From the NCBI GenBank assembly GCA_910577935.1, contig CAJTOT010000024.1, positions 1 to 28,219 of the forward strand: DNA of 28,219 nucleotides, in the 5' to 3' direction. Under the pieces are notes generated by a model, which was given only the letters and a program-made list of their open reading frames with translations, was not told the origin of the DNA and made no database searches. Positions 25,167 through 28,219 of this stretch are shown here, in pieces (position 1 is the stretch's first letter; every line of letters begins with the position of its first letter). The translations under genes were made by a program, and so were the position numbers. Origin of the DNA: an uncultured Hungatella sp. GTDB taxonomy: Bacteria > Bacillota > Clostridia > Lachnospirales > Lachnospiraceae.

Positions 25167-26762
25167 ATGAAGATAATAGTAAAACGGGCCCTTATGGCAG
25201 TGTCCTTCTTGTGTCTGGCTGTCATCGCTCTGGGGCTGGCATCGGAGATAAGAGAGCTTTGGAAGGACGATGGGGATCATCAGATTGCCATATCCGTGGT
25301 GGAGGAGGAGACGCAGGAAGAGACAGGCGGGAGCCGGACAGAGGCTGAGAGCCAGGCGGATGCCGGGAGTCAGACAAAAGAGGAACAGTCTGAAGAAACT
25401 GACGAAGCGGCCGGCGGGGATGAGGAAGACACTTCCGAGGCTGAGACGGCCCGGGAAACCGCGCCTGTGAGGAGGGCGGGAAAAAGCCCTGGTTGGCAGT
25501 ATCAGATTTTGCCCCCCACTCCTCTCCCGCCCAAGGAGGAGCCTCTGCCGTCAGTGTGGCTGGTGTCGGACCTTCACTATATGTCAGCCTCCATGACAGA
25601 CTATGGGACGGCATTTGACAAATTTGTGAGCCGGTGTGACGGCAAGGTGGTGAGATACCTGCCGGAGCTGCTGGACACCCTTCTCTGGGAGGCCGCCGGG
25701 GAGAAGCCGGATGCCCTTATATTGACAGGTGACATCACCATGGATGGGGAGAGGGCCAACCACGAGGAGCTTGCCGAAAAGCTGGCAGGGCTTATGGAGG
25801 CCGGAGTCCAGGTTCTGGTGATTCCCGGCAACCACGACATCAACAATCCTAATTCGAGAGTTTACTTCGGCGACGAGTCCCGGGAGACGGACAGGGTTTC
25901 TCCACAGGAATACGGGGATATCTACGAAGCCTTCGGGCCGAGCCAGGCGGTGAGCCGGGATGAGTCCTCCTTCAGCTACATCTATGCCCTGAGAGAGAAC
26001 ATATGGCTCATGCTTCTGGACACCGCCCGGTATGACCCGGTGAACCTGGTGGACGGGGCCGTCAGGCAGGAGACATACGGCTGGATGGAGGAGAATCTGA
26101 AAGCCGCGGCAGAACAGGGGATTCAGGTCATCGTCTTGGGACACCACAATCTGCTCCAGGAGAGCCGCATGTTTACCACCATGTGCGTCATGGAAAACAG
26201 CGGGGAGGTGACAGAGCTTTTGGAGCGGTATCAGGTTCCTCTGTATATCAGCGGCCATCTTCATCTCCAGAGAGTGAAAAAGCATAAGAAGGAGCCGGGG
26301 GCGGAGGGTTACGGGATCTACGAGATTGTCAGCGACGCTTTCAGCATTCCCCCCTGTCAGTACGGGGTCATGTCCTGGCTGGAGGGCGGGACCATGGACT
26401 ACCGCACCCGCCAGGCAGATGTAAGCCTCTGGGCCGGCAGCACAGGGGTTTGTGACGACAATCTTCTGAATTTTTCCGATTATCAGAAGGAGTATATTCA
26501 TCAGCTCATAAAGGAGCAGGTGAAAGAGAACACAGAGAGGCTGCCGGAGGACATCGCCGATTCCATGGCGCGGCTCTACGCAGATCTCTACGCAGACTAC
26601 TGTGCCGGGGCGGAAATCCACCGGTGGGAGGCAGAGCAGACCCAGGGATTCAAGAACTGGGAGAGGTATCTTCCCGAGAGCAAGGAACTGGATGAGATCC
26701 GCGCCATGATAGGGGACAGCTTTGAGGACAGCAACCGGTTTGTGTTTTCGGCTGAATATTGA
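25167..26762 (+). CDS. Membrane-anchored calcineurin-like metallophosphoesterase
   Basis: The 531-aa protein starts at 25167, with AGGAG 11 bases upstream. It has one N-terminal membrane helix or uncleaved signal (about 8-26). A very acidic Glu/Thr/Ser-rich linker (about 45-100) leads to a metallophosphoesterase domain (about 128-400). The metal-ligand motifs are D135-x-H137, GD at 188-189, GNHD at 221-224, GHH near 325-327 and GHLH at 363-366. The C-terminal 130 residues are helical and unassigned. It should act outside the membrane on a phosphoester, with the linker spanning the wall. The substrate is unknown. It is followed 24 bp later by tatD and probably co-transcribed with it. Confidence 0.9.
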   Translation: MKIIVKRALMAVSFLCLAVIALGLASEIRELWKDDGDHQIAISVVEEETQEETGGSRTEAESQADAGSQTKEEQSEETDEAAGGDEEDTSEAETARETAPVRRAGKSPGWQYQILPPTPLPPKEEPLPSVWLVSDLHYMSASMTDYGTAFDKFVSRCDGKVVRYLPELLDTLLWEAAGEKPDALILTGDITMDGERANHEELAEKLAGLMEAGVQVLVIPGNHDINNPNSRVYFGDESRETDRVSPQEYGDIYEAFGPSQAVSRDESSFSYIYALRENIWLMLLDTARYDPVNLVDGAVRQETYGWMEENLKAAAEQGIQVIVLGHHNLLQESRMFTTMCVMENSGEVTELLERYQVPLYISGHLHLQRVKKHKKEPGAEGYGIYEIVSDAFSIPPCQYGVMSWLEGGTMDYRTRQADVSLWAGSTGVCDDNLLNFSDYQKEYIHQLIKEQVKENTERLPEDIADSMARLYADLYADYCAGAEIHRWEAEQTQGFKNWERYLPESKELDEIRAMIGDSFEDSNRFVFSAEY

Positions 26763-26786
26763 AACAGCCAGGTTGAGGAGAAAAAT

Positions 26787-27584
26787 ATGGCAATCAACAA
26801 TATGACAATCAAGTATTATGACATCGGGCTGAATTTATTTTGCAGACAGTTTCCAGATCCGGAGGCGGTCATCAGAGAAGCCGAGAAGGCGGGGGTGTGC
26901 TGTGTTCTCACAGGCACGGACCCGAGAGAAAACAGGAAGATCCATGAATTTACCAGGAACCACCAGGTCTTCGGAACGGCGGGAATTCACCCTCACAACG
27001 CGGATTCGGCGAGGCAGGAGGATTTTCAGGAGATCGAGCGGCTGGCGGCGCACAATCCCCGGATTGTGGCTGTGGGAGAGTGCGGTCTGGATTTTGACCG
27101 GATGTTTTCCACGAAAGAGAATCAGATACGATGTCTGGAAAAACACATCGTGCTGGCGGAAAAGCTGAACAAGCCGCTGTTTCTCCATGAGCGGAGCGCG
27201 GCAGAGGAGTTTGTCAGAAGATTCAAGAAGCACGCCGGGATATGCAGCCGGTCCGTGGTTCACTGTTTTACGGGAAACAGGGCAGTGCTGGAGAAATATC
27301 TTTCCATGGGGTTCTATATCGGGATCACCGGCTGGATATGCGATGACAGAAGGGCAAAAGACTTGAGGGAGGCGGTAAAAGATATCCCCCTTGACCGAAT
27401 TCTTATAGAGACAGACGCCCCTTACCTGACGCCGAGGAACGTGCCGGGGCTGGCGAGAACCAACGTGCCGGGGAATATCGTCTACGTGGCAAGGGAGCTG
27501 GCCGGATACATGGACGTGCCGGAGGAGGAGTTGATCAGGCGCGCAAAAGAAAACACGGAGAGAATCTTTTCCATAAACTGGTAA
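26787..27584 (+). CDS. tatD: TatD family metal-dependent deoxyribonuclease
   Basis: The 265-aa protein is full length. It resembles E. coli TatD itself rather than the YcfH or YjjV branch, sharing DIGLNL near the start, GIHPH at 66-70, GECGLDFDR at 97-105, FLHER at 132-136, VVHCFTG at 157-163, GITGWICDDRR at 179-189 and ETDAPYL at 208-214. Expected metal ligands are E98, H134, H159 and D210. The Asn in place of a first-strand HxH histidine is normal for this branch. TatD proteins are cytosolic Mg-dependent 3'-5' exonucleases acting on single-stranded DNA or RNA. GAGGAG precedes the ATG. Confidence 0.93.
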   Translation: MAINNMTIKYYDIGLNLFCRQFPDPEAVIREAEKAGVCCVLTGTDPRENRKIHEFTRNHQVFGTAGIHPHNADSARQEDFQEIERLAAHNPRIVAVGECGLDFDRMFSTKENQIRCLEKHIVLAEKLNKPLFLHERSAAEEFVRRFKKHAGICSRSVVHCFTGNRAVLEKYLSMGFYIGITGWICDDRRAKDLREAVKDIPLDRILIETDAPYLTPRNVPGLARTNVPGNIVYVARELAGYMDVPEEELIRRAKENTERIFSINW

Positions 27585-27597
27585 GGAGCGCAGGCCA

Positions 27598-27712
27598 GGT
27601 GAGGCGCGGGTTCCGGGTGAAGTCCCTGTTCCGGTGAGGCGCGGGTTCGGGTGGAGTCCCGGGCCCGGTGACGGCCGGATTTCCGCGGCGTCTGACCGGG
27701 CGCAGCGCCCGG
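27598..27712. repeat. GC-rich imperfect tandem repeat and hairpin after tatD
   Basis: A unit of about 34-35 bp beginning GGTGAGGCGCGGGTTC occurs at 27598-27632 and 27633-27666, with a partial third copy from 27667. A perfect hairpin CCGGGCG-CAG-CGCCCGG follows (27696-27712). Short CCGGAGAA copies follow beyond it. There is no T tract, so it is not a standard terminator for either convergent gene. It is probably non-coding. Confidence 0.55.
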
Positions 27713-27738
27713 AGAACCATAGAATCCGGAGAACCGCG

Positions 27739-28212
27739 CTAGGAGACACCGGACTTGGTTCCGGAGAAGTTCAGGGTGAGCTGTTCGTAGGGCTCGGATT
27801 TCTTTTTGGTGTTCTTGAGGCTGTCTGCCCGATGGTAGATCTCTATCTGAGCCTTGTGAAATTCCATCTGGGCCCGGTTTAGGATGGTGTTCCGTCCGTC
27901 CTCCAGGGCGTTCTGATACCAGTAGAGCAGCAGCGACTCGTCGGGTGTTAACAGCTTGGTGAGGGAACTGCCGGCCTCGTCGGGGCGGATGGCCAGGGAG
28001 TGGGGAAGCTGAGTAGGGGCATTGTCAAAGATGGAGTGAATATCCGTTCCCAGAACCTTGGCGATCGCCTGCATCTGCGCGGTTTTTACGTGAAGAACCT
28101 GGCCGTTGATGATCCGGTTGAGAGTCGTTGCGGAGATTCCTGACAAAACTGACAGCTGCGCTCTGCTTATTCCCTTGGTGTTCATGAACGCGATTAATTT
28201 TTCGTTCTTCAT
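27739..28212 (-). CDS. XRE-family helix-turn-helix regulator
   Basis: The 157-aa protein has an N-terminal XRE/Cro-type DNA-binding domain (about 4-62; SRAQLSVLSGISATTLNRI covers the helix-turn-helix). A C-terminal region of about 90 residues (LTPDESLLLYWYQNAL near 88-103) probably serves for dimerisation or sensing. It is convergent with tatD and reads away from the window edge. The upstream bases AACAGGG next to the ATG act as a short ribosome-binding site; the promoter is outside the window. Targets cannot be inferred. Confidence 0.88.
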   Translation of the reverse strand: MKNEKLIAFMNTKGISRAQLSVLSGISATTLNRIINGQVLHVKTAQMQAIAKVLGTDIHSIFDNAPTQLPHSLAIRPDEAGSSLTKLLTPDESLLLYWYQNALEDGRNTILNRAQMEFHKAQIEIYHRADSLKNTKKKSEPYEQLTLNFSGTKSGVS

Positions 28213-28219
28213 CCCTGTT

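Noticed and set aside
26787..26850. Apparent loss of a metal-binding histidine at the start of TatD
   Set aside because: Asn in DIGxNL is normal for the true TatD branch; the other ligands are present.

Overview
The window looks like a chromosome segment of a Gram-positive anaerobe of the Clostridia, most likely a Lachnospiraceae member (Enterocloster/Clostridium cluster XIVa type). I infer this from strong AGGAGG ribosome-binding sites, textbook sigma-A promoters with 17-bp spacers, GC-rich third codon positions, a lipobox leader of the type common in that family, and the protein families present. I cannot name the species.

Region 1 (18-2690) holds a small two-helix membrane protein with a long Ser/Glu/Pro-rich tail and a secreted, membrane-anchored von Willebrand A (vWA) protein. 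It is closed by a 20-bp-stem terminator. Region 2 (2827-20240) is the heart of the window. A near-consensus promoter drives a run of co-directional, tightly packed or overlapping genes: a 1127-aa tubulin-like GTPase, two unrecognised proteins (644 and 227 aa), a zinc-knuckle TRAFAC-type GTPase (DO-GTPase2 type), its GAP1-type partner with four C-terminal membrane helices, a six-helix membrane vWA protein, a membrane protein carrying what looks like a protein-kinase N-lobe, an FtsK/SpoIIIE-type ATPase with three RecA-like domains of which only the middle one keeps its Walker motifs, two small helical WXG100-sized proteins, and a 316-aa toxin. The toxin joins a WXG-like domain to a C-terminal ADP-ribosyltransferase domain. 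I read this as a type VII secretion (Esx)-like export system with no visible EsaA/EssA/EsaB. Its membrane and assembly functions appear to be supplied by a tubulin/GTPase/GAP1/vWA/pseudokinase module. This is the candidate undescribed system.

Region 3 (20061-22330) follows the toxin. It has a small charged protein (possible immunity), a tiny ORF that looks frameshifted, and a PP-loop/ParB-like pair resembling IbrA/IbrB. Region 4 (22481-23308) is a decayed lipoprotein-like locus ending in a strong terminator. Region 5 (23319-28212) is more ordinary: a divergent GH1 6-phospho-beta-glucosidase, an intergenic array of AACCT/AGGTT inverted repeats between two good promoters, a membrane-anchored metallophosphoesterase followed by tatD, a GC-rich repeated spacer, and a convergent XRE-type regulator.

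My working model has the FtsK-like ATPase exporting WXG-type proteins and the ADP-ribosyltransferase toxin. The tubulin and GTPase/GAP1 proteins would organise or gate the machine at the membrane, and the two outward-facing vWA proteins would touch the cell wall or a target cell. All functional links are inferred from gene order and domain content.
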